DNA of 37,533 bases, taken from positions 1 to 37,533 of the forward strand of contig NZ_JAQGJV010000013.1 in assembly GCF_028290435.1 (NCBI RefSeq). Direction: 5' to 3'. Positions 1-8,165 of this stretch are shown in pieces (positions within the stretch are counted from its first letter, which is position 1; each line of letters begins with the position of its first letter). This DNA comes from Devosia sp. GTDB lineage: Bacteria > Pseudomonadota > Alphaproteobacteria > Rhizobiales > Devosiaceae. Made by a program: the position numbers and the translations under genes. The notes under the pieces are model-generated. The model did not search any database, was not told where the DNA came from, and saw only the letters and a program-made list of their open reading frames with translations.

Positions 1-139
1 CCGGATGGCCGGCGGTCAGCCGCACCACCCAGGTGCCGTCATAGTGGACGGCGGCTGCCGGCCAGGCGCGAAAGCCGGCCGCCTCGTAGCGGCGCACGAT
101 CGCGAGCATGCTTGCCGGGTGCCTGGAAGCCAAAACCAT
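1..139 (-). CDS. GNAT-family N-acetyltransferase, N-terminal fragment
   Basis: The ATG (139-137) overlaps the argJ stop codon as TGATG, so the gene is probably translationally coupled to argJ. The 46 visible codons read [20 protein letters not shown] and continue with AGFRAW, then VHYDGTW, then VRLTAGHP. I recognise this as the start of the GNAT acetyltransferase that follows argJ in many Hyphomicrobiales. The acetyl-CoA-binding part and the stop codon lie beyond the left edge, so neither substrate nor catalytic residues can be judged. The assignment rests on family memory and context. Confidence 0.65.
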   Translation of the reverse strand, partial: MVLASRHPASMLAIVRRYEAAGFRAWPAAAVHYDGTWVVRLTAGHP

Positions 140-1374
140 CAGCTCCGGTAATCGCCGTTGATCGCGACATACTCCTTGGTGAGGTCGCAAGTCCATACCG
201 TCGCCTTGCCGCGGCCGATGCCGATATCGGCACGGATGCGGATCTCGTCGCGTTTCATGTAGGCCGAAGTCGCCTCTTCCGAGTAGGCGGCATCGCGTTC
301 GCCTTCATGCGCCAGGCGGTTGTCGCCGAACCAGATCGACAGCCGGTCGCGATCGGCGGGTTCGCCGGCCTTGCCGACGGCCATGACGACGCGGCCCCAA
401 TTGGCGTCCTCGCCCGCAATGGCGGTCTTGACCAGGGGGCTATCGGCAATCGACTTGGCGATGCGGAAGGCGCTGGCATCAGAGGTGGCGCCTTCGACAT
501 GGATCGACACTTGCTTGGTGGCGCCTTCGCCGTCGCGCACCACCTGGATGGCGAGATCGAACAACACGTCGCGTAGGGCCTCGCCAAAAATTTCGGCGCG
601 GGGATCGTCGAGGGTTTCGATGGGGGTGACGCCGCGTGCCTGGCCGGTGGCAAAGGCCAGCAGGGTGTCGGAGGTCGAGGTGTCGCTATCGACGGTGATG
701 GCGTTGAAGCTTGTCTGGACGTGGCGGGCGAGGAGCGCCTGCAGCACGGGAGCGGCGATGGGCATGTCGGTGAAGACGAAGGACAGCATGGTGGCCATAT
801 CGGGCGCGATCATTCCCGAGCCCTTGGCGATGCCGTTGATGCGCACTTCGGAGCCGTCAAATTCGAGCGTGGCGCCGGAGAGTTTGGCGAAAGTGTCGGT
901 GGTCATGATGGCCTTGGCGGGGTCCATCCAGGGACTGTCGCCGAGCCGGGTTGCCATCTGGTCGAGGACGCCGGCGAACTTGTTGGCGTCGAGCGGCTCG
1001 CCGATGACGCCGGTGGAGGCGAGAAAGACTTCGTCCGGCGTGCAGCCAATGGCCTTGGCGGCCAGATCGGCCGTCAGCTCGACCGATTTCTGGCCCTTGG
1101 CGCCCGTGAAGGCATTCGCATTGCCGGAGTTGACGACCAAGGCGCGGGCGGTGCCGCCGGGCAGGTTGGTCTTGCACCAGTCGACAGCGGCCGAGGAGCA
1201 TTTCGACTTGGTGACGACGCCCGCGACACTGGTGCCGGCGTCGAAGGCGACCAGCAGAACGTCGGTGCGGTTCTTGTATTTGATCCCGGCTTCGGCGGTG
1301 GCAAAGCGGACGCCGGCGATGGGCGGCAGGTCCGGATAGGTTTTGGGAGCGAGGGGCGAAACCGGGTGGGCCAT
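139..1374 (-). CDS. argJ: Bifunctional glutamate N-acetyltransferase / amino-acid acetyltransferase ArgJ
   Basis: ArgJ transfers the acetyl group of N-acetylornithine to glutamate (and in bifunctional forms also uses acetyl-CoA), closing the cyclic arginine pathway in the cytoplasm. The 411-residue length is normal. The segment [14 protein letters not shown] contains the autoproteolysis site: Thr195 would become the N-terminal nucleophile of the beta chain. The [12 protein letters not shown] motif near residue 80 is also typical. The frame is open further upstream, but [19 protein letters not shown] is the characteristic family start, so the ATG at 1374-1372 was chosen. It is followed in the same direction by a GNAT gene overlapping its stop. 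In relatives argJ usually lies beside the parvulin gene; here the transpeptidase cluster and secA lie between. Confidence 0.95.
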   Translation of the reverse strand: MAHPVSPLAPKTYPDLPPIAGVRFATAEAGIKYKNRTDVLLVAFDAGTSVAGVVTKSKCSSAAVDWCKTNLPGGTARALVVNSGNANAFTGAKGQKSVELTADLAAKAIGCTPDEVFLASTGVIGEPLDANKFAGVLDQMATRLGDSPWMDPAKAIMTTDTFAKLSGATLEFDGSEVRINGIAKGSGMIAPDMATMLSFVFTDMPIAAPVLQALLARHVQTSFNAITVDSDTSTSDTLLAFATGQARGVTPIETLDDPRAEIFGEALRDVLFDLAIQVVRDGEGATKQVSIHVEGATSDASAFRIAKSIADSPLVKTAIAGEDANWGRVVMAVGKAGEPADRDRLSIWFGDNRLAHEGERDAAYSEEATSAYMKRDEIRIRADIGIGRGKATVWTCDLTKEYVAINGDYRS

Positions 1375-1495
1375 GGGGCGAGCCTTGCTGGGATTTTTTT
1401 GGTCCCGTCGATGTGCCCGAAAGAGAGCGCATTCGCAAGACGGGACGTGCCAAAGCGCCGCGCGGATTGCCGGGCGGTTGGTGATAGTCGGCGGC

Positions 1496-1553
1496 ATGCG
1501 GCGAGACGTGCCTCATGAGTTTTGTAGCAAAGCGAGACAGCGTCTCGCCGCAT
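1496..1553. repeat. Inverted repeat with 13-bp perfect arms
   Basis: ATGCGGCGAGACG (1496-1508) is perfectly complementary to CGTCTCGCCGCAT (1541-1553), with a 32-bp spacer that itself contains another GCGAGAC. It would form a stable hairpin in either strand, about 120 bp upstream of argJ. It may be a REP-like element; only one copy was seen in the window. Confidence 0.7.
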
Positions 1554-1977
1554 AACGATGGGACTTTTGGCGCGCGCATCGAGCAGCCGCCCTTTCGGAT
1601 TGGATGCTCCGGCCCGGCGCCATCTGCCAAGGCGGCAGCCATGGTCCGAGCCGTCATCCGGCTGGTGGTCAGCGACCCACGCCTGAGCCTGGGCGACCCC
1701 GTGCTCCCCATCTGCTCCCCACGGACCGTTCGTCGCGGCCCGCTGGTGTGGGTGATGTGGGGGTAGAATAGCGTGGGTTTTGGGGGCGAGGATAAGAGGG
1801 AGAGATGGGGCAGATCGCTGAGCGTCGGCTCCCCTCCCCCTTGAGGGGAGGGGACGATAGGCCGATGGGGCGGGATTGACTTGCCACATGCACGATGCCC
1901 CGCCGCGCAAGCGAGGGTCCCGATGCCGAAAAATCACACGCTTTTCGCAATCAAAAATTCGGCATTGAATTGTTAAT

Positions 1978-1998
1978 CGCCCGGCTACCGGGCGTTTT
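1978..1998 (+). terminator. Terminator-like hairpin ahead of the first transpeptidase gene
   Basis: CGCCCGG-CTA-CCGGGCG followed by TTTT forms a perfect 7-bp stem. No plus-strand gene ends here, so it is either a leader hairpin or attenuator of the gene at 2099, or the remains of a terminator. The U-tract is short. Confidence 0.4.
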
Positions 1999-2098
1999 GC
2001 GAGCATGGTAACTGTTGGTTAACCACGAGTTCTCATCCTCTGCTAACCAAGGCGGCGTAGAGGTAAACCAACTCTTTCACTATCGGGCTGCAATTACC

Positions 2099-3109
2099 TT
2101 GAACTCGTCCCTTTTGCACAAGCTTGCAACGATCCTCATCATCGCCGGGGTTGGCTTTGCCCTGGCTGCCTGTGGCGGCCTGGTCAAAGGCGACAATCGC
2201 CAGAACCAGCCGCTCAACAGCGGCCTGGTGTCGGCCATCAAAGCCATCGGCTCCACGCCCGGCGAGGGCATGGTGGTGCGCCTGTTCAAGGAAGAAAGCG
2301 TCGTCGAGGTCTGGAAACGCAGCACCGCAGGCCAATATCGCTTGCTCAAGACCTATCAGATTTGCGCCTTCTCCGGGGGCTTGGGCCCTAAGGTCAAGGA
2401 AGGGGACCGCCAGAGCCCCGAAGGTTTTTACAACATCACGCCCGGCCTGATGAACCCGAAGTCCAACTACTACCTGGCGTTCAATACCGGCTTTCCCAAC
2501 AAGTTCGACCGCTCGTGGGGCCGTACCGGCAGCGATCTGATGATGCATGGCGATTGCTCGTCGCGTGGCTGCTACGCCATGACCGATGAAGGTATTGCGG
2601 AGATTTACACGCTGGCGCGCGAAAGCTTCAAGGGCGGCAATCCCAGCTTCCAGCTGCAGCTGTTTCCGTTTCGCATGACCGCGGCGAATCTCGCCGCCCA
2701 TGCGTCGGACCCCAACATGCCGTTCTGGAAGGACATCAAGGAAGGCTATGACCTGTTCGAACTGAACAAGGCGCCGCCGACCTGGGACGTGTGCGAGCGG
2801 CAGTATATTTTCAACGCGGCGACGAGCGGCCCGCTGGACGCCATGGGGGCGTGCCCCGTGGTGACAGCGAGTGCGGCGCTGCTGGCCAAGCAGGCGGCCG
2901 ATGAAGCGGCGGTGGCCAACCATATCCAGAGCGCCGAGCAGCAGGCGGCATCCGAAGCCGCCATCAAGGCGCGCGGTGAAGCGGTGACGGGTGCCGTGGG
3001 CGGCCTTTTCGGCGGGATCGGCTCGATGTTTGGTGGCCAGCAGGATGTTGCGCCAGTGATCACCGGGCAGCCGGCTCCGGTGCCTATGCCGGCACTGGTG
3101 CGGAGCTAA
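2099..3109 (+). CDS. YafK-type L,D-transpeptidase family lipoprotein
   Basis: The predicted protein is an envelope murein enzyme of the YkuD fold, YafK/DpaA branch. The E. coli member of that branch cleaves or remodels peptidoglycan links. The catalytic signature is MMHGDCSSRGCYAM, with His150 and nucleophile Cys158 (numbering from the TTG at 2099). The N-terminus has a lysine, a hydrophobic stretch and a lipobox ALAAC with Cys25, so export and lipid anchoring are expected. A conserved C-terminal region ends in an Ala/Gln-rich segment and a Gly-rich GGLFGGIGSMFGG stretch. No ATG fits. TTG at 2099 gives a normal 25-residue lipoprotein signal; an upstream TTG at 2015 is possible but makes the signal too long and lies just after a hairpin. 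Neither has a good ribosome-binding site. The neighbour at 3378 is a paralogue. Confidence 0.85.
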   Translation: MNSSLLHKLATILIIAGVGFALAACGGLVKGDNRQNQPLNSGLVSAIKAIGSTPGEGMVVRLFKEESVVEVWKRSTAGQYRLLKTYQICAFSGGLGPKVKEGDRQSPEGFYNITPGLMNPKSNYYLAFNTGFPNKFDRSWGRTGSDLMMHGDCSSRGCYAMTDEGIAEIYTLARESFKGGNPSFQLQLFPFRMTAANLAAHASDPNMPFWKDIKEGYDLFELNKAPPTWDVCERQYIFNAATSGPLDAMGACPVVTASAALLAKQAADEAAVANHIQSAEQQAASEAAIKARGEAVTGAVGGLFGGIGSMFGGQQDVAPVITGQPAPVPMPALVRS

Positions 3110-3157
3110 GGCTCTAGGCAGATAGGTGGCGTCCAAGGGCCGATCGGGGCTAGCCTT

Positions 3158-3272
3158 CACCCCCTCCAGCCTCCCCCAACAAGGGGGAGGTGTCTGCCAG
3201 TGGGTTGAACTGGATCGATGCCCCGAGAGTGGAGAAACACCTCCCCCTTGATGGGGGAGGAGGGAGGGGGTG
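3158..3272. repeat. 115-bp inverted-repeat element, copy 1
   Basis: The two ends (CACCCCCTCC... and ...GGAGGGGGTG) are inverted copies of each other, and each contains its own small hairpin CTCCCCC-AACA-GGGGGAG or its equivalent. The centre holds GTGGGTTGAACTGGATCGA and AGAGTGGAGA. The same element occurs at 9215-9329 (inverted), 23557-23671 and 35476-35590. GGCTAGCC is found just outside both ends, which could be an 8-bp target duplication, but it is itself a palindrome. Confidence 0.9.
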
Positions 3273-3377
3273 AGGGCTAGCCCCAATGCGGCGGCTCTGG
3301 AACCATCGCCACTTCCCTAGGCAGCCATCTTTCCGGCATCATCTTCCCACACATCCTGAATGACGCAGGAGCAAGGC

Positions 3378-4169
3378 ATGGGCGAGCGCAGACCGATACA
3401 ATCCGTTCTGCTCGGGCTCGTCGCGCTGGCGATCCTTGGAATTGGACTGCCGCTTCTGGTGAACCACATGCCCGCGCCGCCATCACCGTCCACACCACAG
3501 ATCGAACCCGCATACGACCGCAGCGTGCTGGTCGCCGATCTGCATACGGCCGGGTTCGCGCTGGGCGATCCCGCCTTCATTCGCATCTTCAAGCAGGAGA
3601 AGCGGCTCGAAGTTTGGATGCAGGGCGACGGCCGCAGGTTCGGGCTCTTTCGAGCCTATGACATCTGCAATTATTCCGGGCGGCTCGGGCCCAAATTGCG
3701 CGAGGGCGACAACCAGGCGCCCGAGGGCTTCTACCGGGTGGGCCTCAAGCAGCTAAACCCCAATTCGCGCCACCACCTGGCGTTCAATTTGGGCTTTCCC
3801 AATGCTTATGATCAGAGTCTCGACCGCACCGGATCGGCCCTGATGGTGCATGGCGGCTGCTCGTCGGTCGGCTGTTATGCGGTGGGTGATCCTAATGTCG
3901 ACCAGATCTATGCTATTGTGGAGGCTGCGCTCCTGGGTGGACAGGCGGCGGTCGATATCCAGGCGCTGCCCTTCGTGCTCAGCGACGCCGCCATGGCGCA
4001 GTTGCAGCCGCAGCCGTGGCTGGATTTCTGGAAGAATCTCAAACAGGGTTTTGACCTGTTCGAAGCCGACCGCGTTCCGCCCAAGGTCGGCACCTGCAAT
4101 GGAGACTATCGCTTTGGACGAGAAGTGGGCACTGCCGGGTGTGTCGAAATCGGATATTGGCGAGCCTGA
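3378..4169 (+). CDS. YafK-type L,D-transpeptidase family protein, membrane anchored
   Basis: This is a paralogue of the gene at 2099, clearly similar across the catalytic domain (GRLGPKLREGDNQAPEGFY, LAFNLGFPNAYDQSLDRTGS). The YkuD signature is MVHGGCSSVGCYAV, with His158 and nucleophile Cys166. Instead of a lipobox it has an N-terminal transmembrane helix (residues 9-28), so the domain should sit in the periplasm anchored to the inner membrane. The start ATG at 3378 has AGGAG six bases upstream; another ATG at 3360 is in frame but has no such site. The 263-residue length is near that of a bare domain. It overlaps the next gene and probably forms a unit with it. The murein substrate is unknown. 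Confidence 0.87.
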   Translation: MGERRPIQSVLLGLVALAILGIGLPLLVNHMPAPPSPSTPQIEPAYDRSVLVADLHTAGFALGDPAFIRIFKQEKRLEVWMQGDGRRFGLFRAYDICNYSGRLGPKLREGDNQAPEGFYRVGLKQLNPNSRHHLAFNLGFPNAYDQSLDRTGSALMVHGGCSSVGCYAVGDPNVDQIYAIVEAALLGGQAAVDIQALPFVLSDAAMAQLQPQPWLDFWKNLKQGFDLFEADRVPPKVGTCNGDYRFGREVGTAGCVEIGYWRA

Positions 4170-4746
4170 AACCCGGCAAACCAAGCCAGCGCAATCGGCG
4201 CGCCTGCTGGTTTTCGCCGTGGGCCTTGTGGCTGTCGCCGCCATTGCGACGTCCGCCTGGGTCTATGCCGAAACCCAGCGCGACCTGAACCGGGTCGCCA
4301 CCGACATCGCCCAGATCCGCGTCAGCCTGCAATTGTTCAGCCAGCAGCAGCGCCCGGGCGATATTGCGGTGCCGGCCAGCGACACGCTGCAGGACCTCAG
4401 CAACCGGCTGGGTATTCTCGAACAGAACTGGCGCGGGCAGGCGAGCACTAGCGGGACTGCGGCGCCGGCGGCGGGCGCCACAGCCGCCTCGACCGGGCCG
4501 CAGACGGACTGCATTCCGCAGGGCAAGCGCTTCCTTGTCGCCAATGGCGACAGCTACCCGATCTGCGGCACGCCGGCAGTCGTCTCGGTCACCGAAGTGG
4601 CGGCGACCTATGTGTCGTTCACCGACGGCACCATTATTACGGCCGGCGGCAATGCCATCCTCAAGGGGACGCAATGCACGCTGGCGGTGGTGTCGTCCGG
4701 GGCGGACGGGATGACGGGATATGCGGAACTGCGGGTGGGATGTTGA
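4099..4746 (+). CDS. Membrane-anchored protein of unknown function
   Basis: I do not recognise a family. The 215-residue product has a short cytoplasmic N-terminus, one transmembrane helix (about residues 35-57, LLVFAVGLVAVAAIATSAWV), a probable coiled coil (about 59-115, rich in Q, L and R), an Ala/Gly/Thr-rich linker, and a C-terminal domain with four cysteines (DCIPQG, PICGT, GTQCT and the final residue C) that could form disulfides outside the membrane. It overlaps the transpeptidase gene by 71 bases if the ATG at 4099 is used. A TTG at 4114 (GGAG nine bases before) or a GTG at 4141 would shorten the overlap. The context suggests an envelope role coupled to the transpeptidases. Confidence 0.7.
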   Translation: METIALDEKWALPGVSKSDIGEPETRQTKPAQSARLLVFAVGLVAVAAIATSAWVYAETQRDLNRVATDIAQIRVSLQLFSQQQRPGDIAVPASDTLQDLSNRLGILEQNWRGQASTSGTAAPAAGATAASTGPQTDCIPQGKRFLVANGDSYPICGTPAVVSVTEVAATYVSFTDGTIITAGGNAILKGTQCTLAVVSSGADGMTGYAELRVGC

Positions 4747-4807
4747 GGCGATAGCGCTCAGTCACTCTGGTGGTAATCGCCGGCACTATTACGCACAACT
4801 CACTGTT

Positions 4808-4834
4808 CTTCCCGCGGACTTGATCCGCGGGAAG
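4808..4834. repeat. Perfect hairpin repeat with CGGACTTGATCCG core
   Basis: CTTCCCGCGGA and TCCGCGGGAAG are perfect 11-bp arms around CTTGA. The same core occurs at 19621-19640 and, inverted, at 19672-19692. It is a short dispersed palindrome in the spacer between the unknown membrane protein gene and secA. Confidence 0.8.
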
Positions 4835-4892
4835 GCTGGTGGGTGGGAGGAGATTTGTGGGTGCTGGCCGAATTGTGGGCGAGCGCAAATGA

Positions 4893-4926
4893 GAAAGCCC
4901 GGACTTGCGTCCGGGCCTTTTGTTTG
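4893..4926. terminator. Bidirectional intrinsic terminator
   Basis: AAA-GCCCGGAC-TTGC-GTCCGGGC-CTTTTGTTT has a perfect 8-bp stem with T-runs readable on both strands. It separates the plus-strand gene ending at 4746 from secA, which ends at 4941 on the minus strand, and can serve both. Confidence 0.85.
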
Positions 4927-4940
4927 TTGGCGGCGGCGTT

Positions 4941-7709
4941 CTAGAACGCGCCGTGGCAGTGCTTGAACTTCTTGCCTGACCCGCAGGGGCAGGGGGCGTT
5001 GCGTGATACGCCCACCAGCAGAGCCGGGTCGATCGGGCGCAGGCTCCGGTCGGCATCGCTCTCGTCCTGGCTGCCATCGGCGAAGGCGCCGGCGGCAAAA
5101 CCGGGGCCCGGCACGGTGCCGGTGACGTCGGTTTCCGCGTCGTTTTCGCCCGTGGTCGGGTCGATATGGACTTCGCTGAGGCGCGACAGGTCGGGAGTGG
5201 GCAGCGGTTCGGGCTGGCGGATTTGCAGCTGGATATGGCTGAGCTGGGTGGTCACCAATTCGCGCAGATTGGTCAGCAGCGCCTCGAACAGTTCGAAGGA
5301 TTCCTGCTTGTATTCGTTGAGCGGATCGCGCTGGGCGATGCCGCGCCAGCCGACCACCTTGGAGAGGTGATCAAGCGTCACCAGATGCTCGCGCCACAGG
5401 CCATCGATCGACTGCAGCAGGATGGACTTTTCCACCTGGCGCATGATCTCTGGCGAATACTGCGCGGCCTTGGCGGCGGCGCCGGCATTGGCCAGGTCGA
5501 GGAGGCGCTCCTCGACGGTTTCCTGCTCGATGCCCTCTTCGGAGGCCCAAGCTTCGATCGGGGCATCGACGTTCAGATAGGTCTTGGCGGCGGCGGTCAG
5601 CTGCTCGATGTTCCACTGCTCGGGATAGGAGCGCGGCGGAATGGATTTGGCGACGATAGCCTCCACCACATAGTGACGCATGTCCTTGACGGTGTCGCTG
5701 ACGTCCTCGGCATCCATCATTTCGATGCGCTGCTCGAAGATCACCTTGCGCTGATCGTTCATCACGTCGTCGTATTTGAGGATGTTCTTGCGGATATCGA
5801 AGTTGCGGCTTTCGACCTTGCCCTGGGCGCGCTCGATGGCCTTGGTGACCCAGGGATGGGTGATGCTCTCGCCCTGCTCGAGGCCGAGCTTGCCGAGCAT
5901 GGAATCCATGCTGTCGACCGGGAAAATGCGCATCAGGTCGTCCTGAAGGCTCAGGAAGAAGGCCGAGTGGCCCGGATCGCCCTGGCGGCCGGAACGGCCA
6001 CGCAGCTGGTTGTCGATGCGGCGTGATTCATGGCGCTCGGTGCCGATCACCATCAGGCCGCCGGCGGCGATCGCCTTGGCCTTGTTGGTGGCGATGGTCG
6101 CCTTGATGTCGGCGATCTTGGCGTCGCGGTCAGCGCCCTCAAGACCTTCGGTCTCGCGCTCGATGCGCATTTCAAGATTGCCGCCGAGCTGGATGTCGGT
6201 ACCACGGCCGGCCATGTTGGTGGCAATGGTGATGGCGCCGGGCAGGCCGGCGTCGGCCACGATATGGGCTTCCTGCTCGTGATGGCGCGCGTTGAGCACG
6301 TTCATCTCGCCAACATTCTTCTTGCGCAGCAGCTCGGCCAGCATTTCCGATTTTTCAATCGAGGTGGTGCCGACCAGCACGGGCTGGCCACGATCCTGGC
6401 ACTGCTTGATCAGATCGGCGATGGCGTCGAACTTTTCGGCGGCGGTGCGGAAAATGGCGTCTTCGTCATCCTGGCGCTGTACAGCCACGTTGGTGGGCAC
6501 AGTGACGACGTCGAGCTTGTAGATGTCGGCGAACTCTTCGGCTTCGGTCGCTGCGGTACCGGTCATGCCGGCCAGCTTCTTGTAGAGGCGGAAATAGTTC
6601 TGGAAGGTGATCGAGGCCAGCGTCTGGTTTTCCGGCTGGATCTTGACGTGTTCCTTGGCTTCCAGCGCCTGGTGCAGGCCCTCGGAATAGCGGCGGCCCG
6701 GCATCATGCGGCCACTGAACTCGTCGATGATGACGACTTCGCCGCCTTCGGGAGTCTGGCGGACGATATAGTCCTTGTCCTTGCGGAACAGCTTATGGGC
6801 GCGCAGGGCCGAATTGGCGTGGTGCACCAGAGCGACGTTTTCGATGTCGTAGAGCGAGCCCGATTTCATCAGGCCGCTGTCGGTGAGCGCGGCTTCCAGC
6901 TTCTCGACGCCGGCATCGGTGAAGGTGGCGGCGCGCTGCTTTTCGTCCAGCTCGAAATCGTCGTCGCCGATGATCGGCATAAGCGCGTCGAGGGTGGTGT
7001 AAAGCTCGCTGCGATCGTCGGACGGTCCCGAAATGATCAGCGGCGTGCGCGCCTCGTCAATGAGGATCGAGTCCACTTCGTCGACGATGCCGTAGGCATG
7101 GCCGCGCTGCACCATCTGGGCGCGCGTATACTTCATGTTGTCGCGCAGGTAATCGAAGCCCAGCTCATTATTGGTCGCATAGGTGATGTCGGCGGCGTAG
7201 GCGGCCTTGCGCTCGGCATCGGTCAGGCCATGCACGATCACGCCCCAGGACAGGCCCAGGAAGTTGTAGATCTGGCCCATCCAGGCCGCGTCGCGCCGGA
7301 CCAGGTAATCGTTGACGGTCACCAGGTGCGCGCCATTGCCGGTCAGCGCATTGAGATACATCGGCAGCGTCGCCACCAGGGTCTTGCCCTCGCCGGTGCG
7401 CATCTCGGCGATGCCGCGGTCGTTCATCACCATGCCGCCGATGAGCTGCACGTCAAAATGGCGCATGCCGAGCACGCGCTTGGATGCTTCGCGCACGGTG
7501 GCAAAAGCGGGCACGATCAAATCATCGAGATCGGCGCCTTTGGCGAGCTGATCCTTGAATACGGCCGTCCGTGCCTTCAACGCGTCATCGGAAAGCTTTT
7601 CCAGCTCAGGCTCAAGCGCGTTGATCGCGGCGACCTTGGCGTGGAAGCGCTTCACATGCCGGTCCGACGGAGAACCGAAAATCCTCCGGGCAAGCGCTGC
7701 TAGTGCCAT
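4941..7709 (-). CDS. secA: Preprotein translocase ATPase subunit SecA
   Basis: SecA is the motor that drives unfolded preproteins through SecYEG using ATP. Its 922 residues are full length. Walker A is MRTGEGKT (103-110), the Walker B/DEAD-type box is DEVD (210-213), followed by [12 protein letters not shown], and helicase-type motifs such as [27 protein letters not shown] and [13 protein letters not shown] follow. The C-terminus [19 protein letters not shown] is the zinc- and SecB-binding tail (Cys907, Cys909, Cys918, His919). The ATG at 7709 has AAGGA about eight bases upstream. The divergent neighbour is a secreted parvulin that would fold exported proteins. A good promoter lies about 185 bases upstream, leaving a leader with tiny ORFs. 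Confidence 0.98.
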   Translation of the reverse strand: MALAALARRIFGSPSDRHVKRFHAKVAAINALEPELEKLSDDALKARTAVFKDQLAKGADLDDLIVPAFATVREASKRVLGMRHFDVQLIGGMVMNDRGIAEMRTGEGKTLVATLPMYLNALTGNGAHLVTVNDYLVRRDAAWMGQIYNFLGLSWGVIVHGLTDAERKAAYAADITYATNNELGFDYLRDNMKYTRAQMVQRGHAYGIVDEVDSILIDEARTPLIISGPSDDRSELYTTLDALMPIIGDDDFELDEKQRAATFTDAGVEKLEAALTDSGLMKSGSLYDIENVALVHHANSALRAHKLFRKDKDYIVRQTPEGGEVVIIDEFSGRMMPGRRYSEGLHQALEAKEHVKIQPENQTLASITFQNYFRLYKKLAGMTGTAATEAEEFADIYKLDVVTVPTNVAVQRQDDEDAIFRTAAEKFDAIADLIKQCQDRGQPVLVGTTSIEKSEMLAELLRKKNVGEMNVLNARHHEQEAHIVADAGLPGAITIATNMAGRGTDIQLGGNLEMRIERETEGLEGADRDAKIADIKATIATNKAKAIAAGGLMVIGTERHESRRIDNQLRGRSGRQGDPGHSAFFLSLQDDLMRIFPVDSMDSMLGKLGLEQGESITHPWVTKAIERAQGKVESRNFDIRKNILKYDDVMNDQRKVIFEQRIEMMDAEDVSDTVKDMRHYVVEAIVAKSIPPRSYPEQWNIEQLTAAAKTYLNVDAPIEAWASEEGIEQETVEERLLDLANAGAAAKAAQYSPEIMRQVEKSILLQSIDGLWREHLVTLDHLSKVVGWRGIAQRDPLNEYKQESFELFEALLTNLRELVTTQLSHIQLQIRQPEPLPTPDLSRLSEVHIDPTTGENDAETDVTGTVPGPGFAAGAFADGSQDESDADRSLRPIDPALLVGVSRNAPCPCGSGKKFKHCHGAF

Positions 7710-7712
7710 ATG

Positions 7713-7875
7713 TCAGGTCCTTTTGATGCTCATCGCTGCGGTGAGAAGCCATAGTCTATGGGCGGTTTTGCGGCCATGGAGGTCAGCCTCATCAGCGCGA
7801 TGGTGGAGCGGTCCGCGCTCCGAATGTCTGTTGCCCATGATCGCGCCGGAATTGCGGTCCGGCTCTATCGCTCAT
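7713..7875 (-). other. Chain of three tiny ORFs in the secA leader
   Basis: Reading toward secA: a 27-codon ORF (7875-7792, MSDRAGPQFRRDHGQQTFGA...), a 20-codon ORF (7792-7730, MRLTSMAAKPPIDYGFSPQR) and a 6-codon ORF (7733-7713, MSIKRT). The first stop and second start overlap as TGATG, and the second stop and third start as ATGA. The last stop is three bases before the secA ATG, and the secA ribosome-binding site lies inside the last ORF. There is no good ribosome-binding site for the first ORF, so translation is unproven. Confidence 0.3.
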
Positions 7876-7894
7876 GGTCGTCAAATGCGCTGTT

Positions 7895-7923
7895 GATGTA
7901 AGAGCGAGGCCTTGTCTTGTCAA
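7895..7923 (-). promoter_or_regulatory. Probable sigma70-type promoter of secA
   Basis: On the minus strand TTGACA (7923-7918) is followed after exactly 17 bases by TACATC (7900-7895). The -35 box matches consensus; the -10 box is partial. A start near 7888 would give a secA leader of about 180 bases. The rest of the 456-bp divergent spacer toward the parvulin gene shows no clear plus-strand promoter. Confidence 0.55.
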
Positions 7924-8165
7924 CGTCGCCGAAATGGGCGACATCTTCGCCGCCCTCCCGGAAATGGTCCGGCCAGGCTGGTTTTTTCTGGCCGCAATGA
8001 CGGCTGATTGACCCGGTCTGGCACATTTTGGCCCCGTTACCGTGCGAGGGGCAGGCCGACGGCGCGATCTGTTCCGCCGCCTGTCGCCAAAACCGGGTGC
8101 CGCCGCGACGCGGGCCATAACGAGCATCGGCGCCCCAGCAGGGTGCCGGCAAGGAGAATGCTTTG

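Larger units (their letters stand above)
1375..2014. other. Intergenic region without a supported gene
   Basis: This 640-bp spacer separates argJ from the divergent L,D-transpeptidase gene. Several reading frames are open, but none has family resemblance or a convincing ribosome-binding site. It holds a perfect 13-bp inverted repeat (1496-1553), a G/C-tract hairpin (1830-1854, CCCCTCCCCC against its complement), an A+T-rich stretch around 1930-1978 likely to hold the promoter of the plus-strand genes, and a hairpin followed by TTTT (1978-1998). Confidence 0.6.

Noticed and set aside
3158..3272. 115-bp repeats considered as a CRISPR array
   Set aside because: The copies are dispersed 6-14 kb apart without regular spacers, and no cas genes are present.
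2033..3286. 417-codon minus-strand frame opposite the first transpeptidase gene
   Set aside because: The plus strand has a clear lipobox and catalytic YkuD motif; the minus frame is His/Arg-rich shadow.
6030..7703. 557-codon plus-strand frame opposite secA
   Set aside because: Gly/Asp/Val-rich shadow translation with no motif; secA covers it fully.
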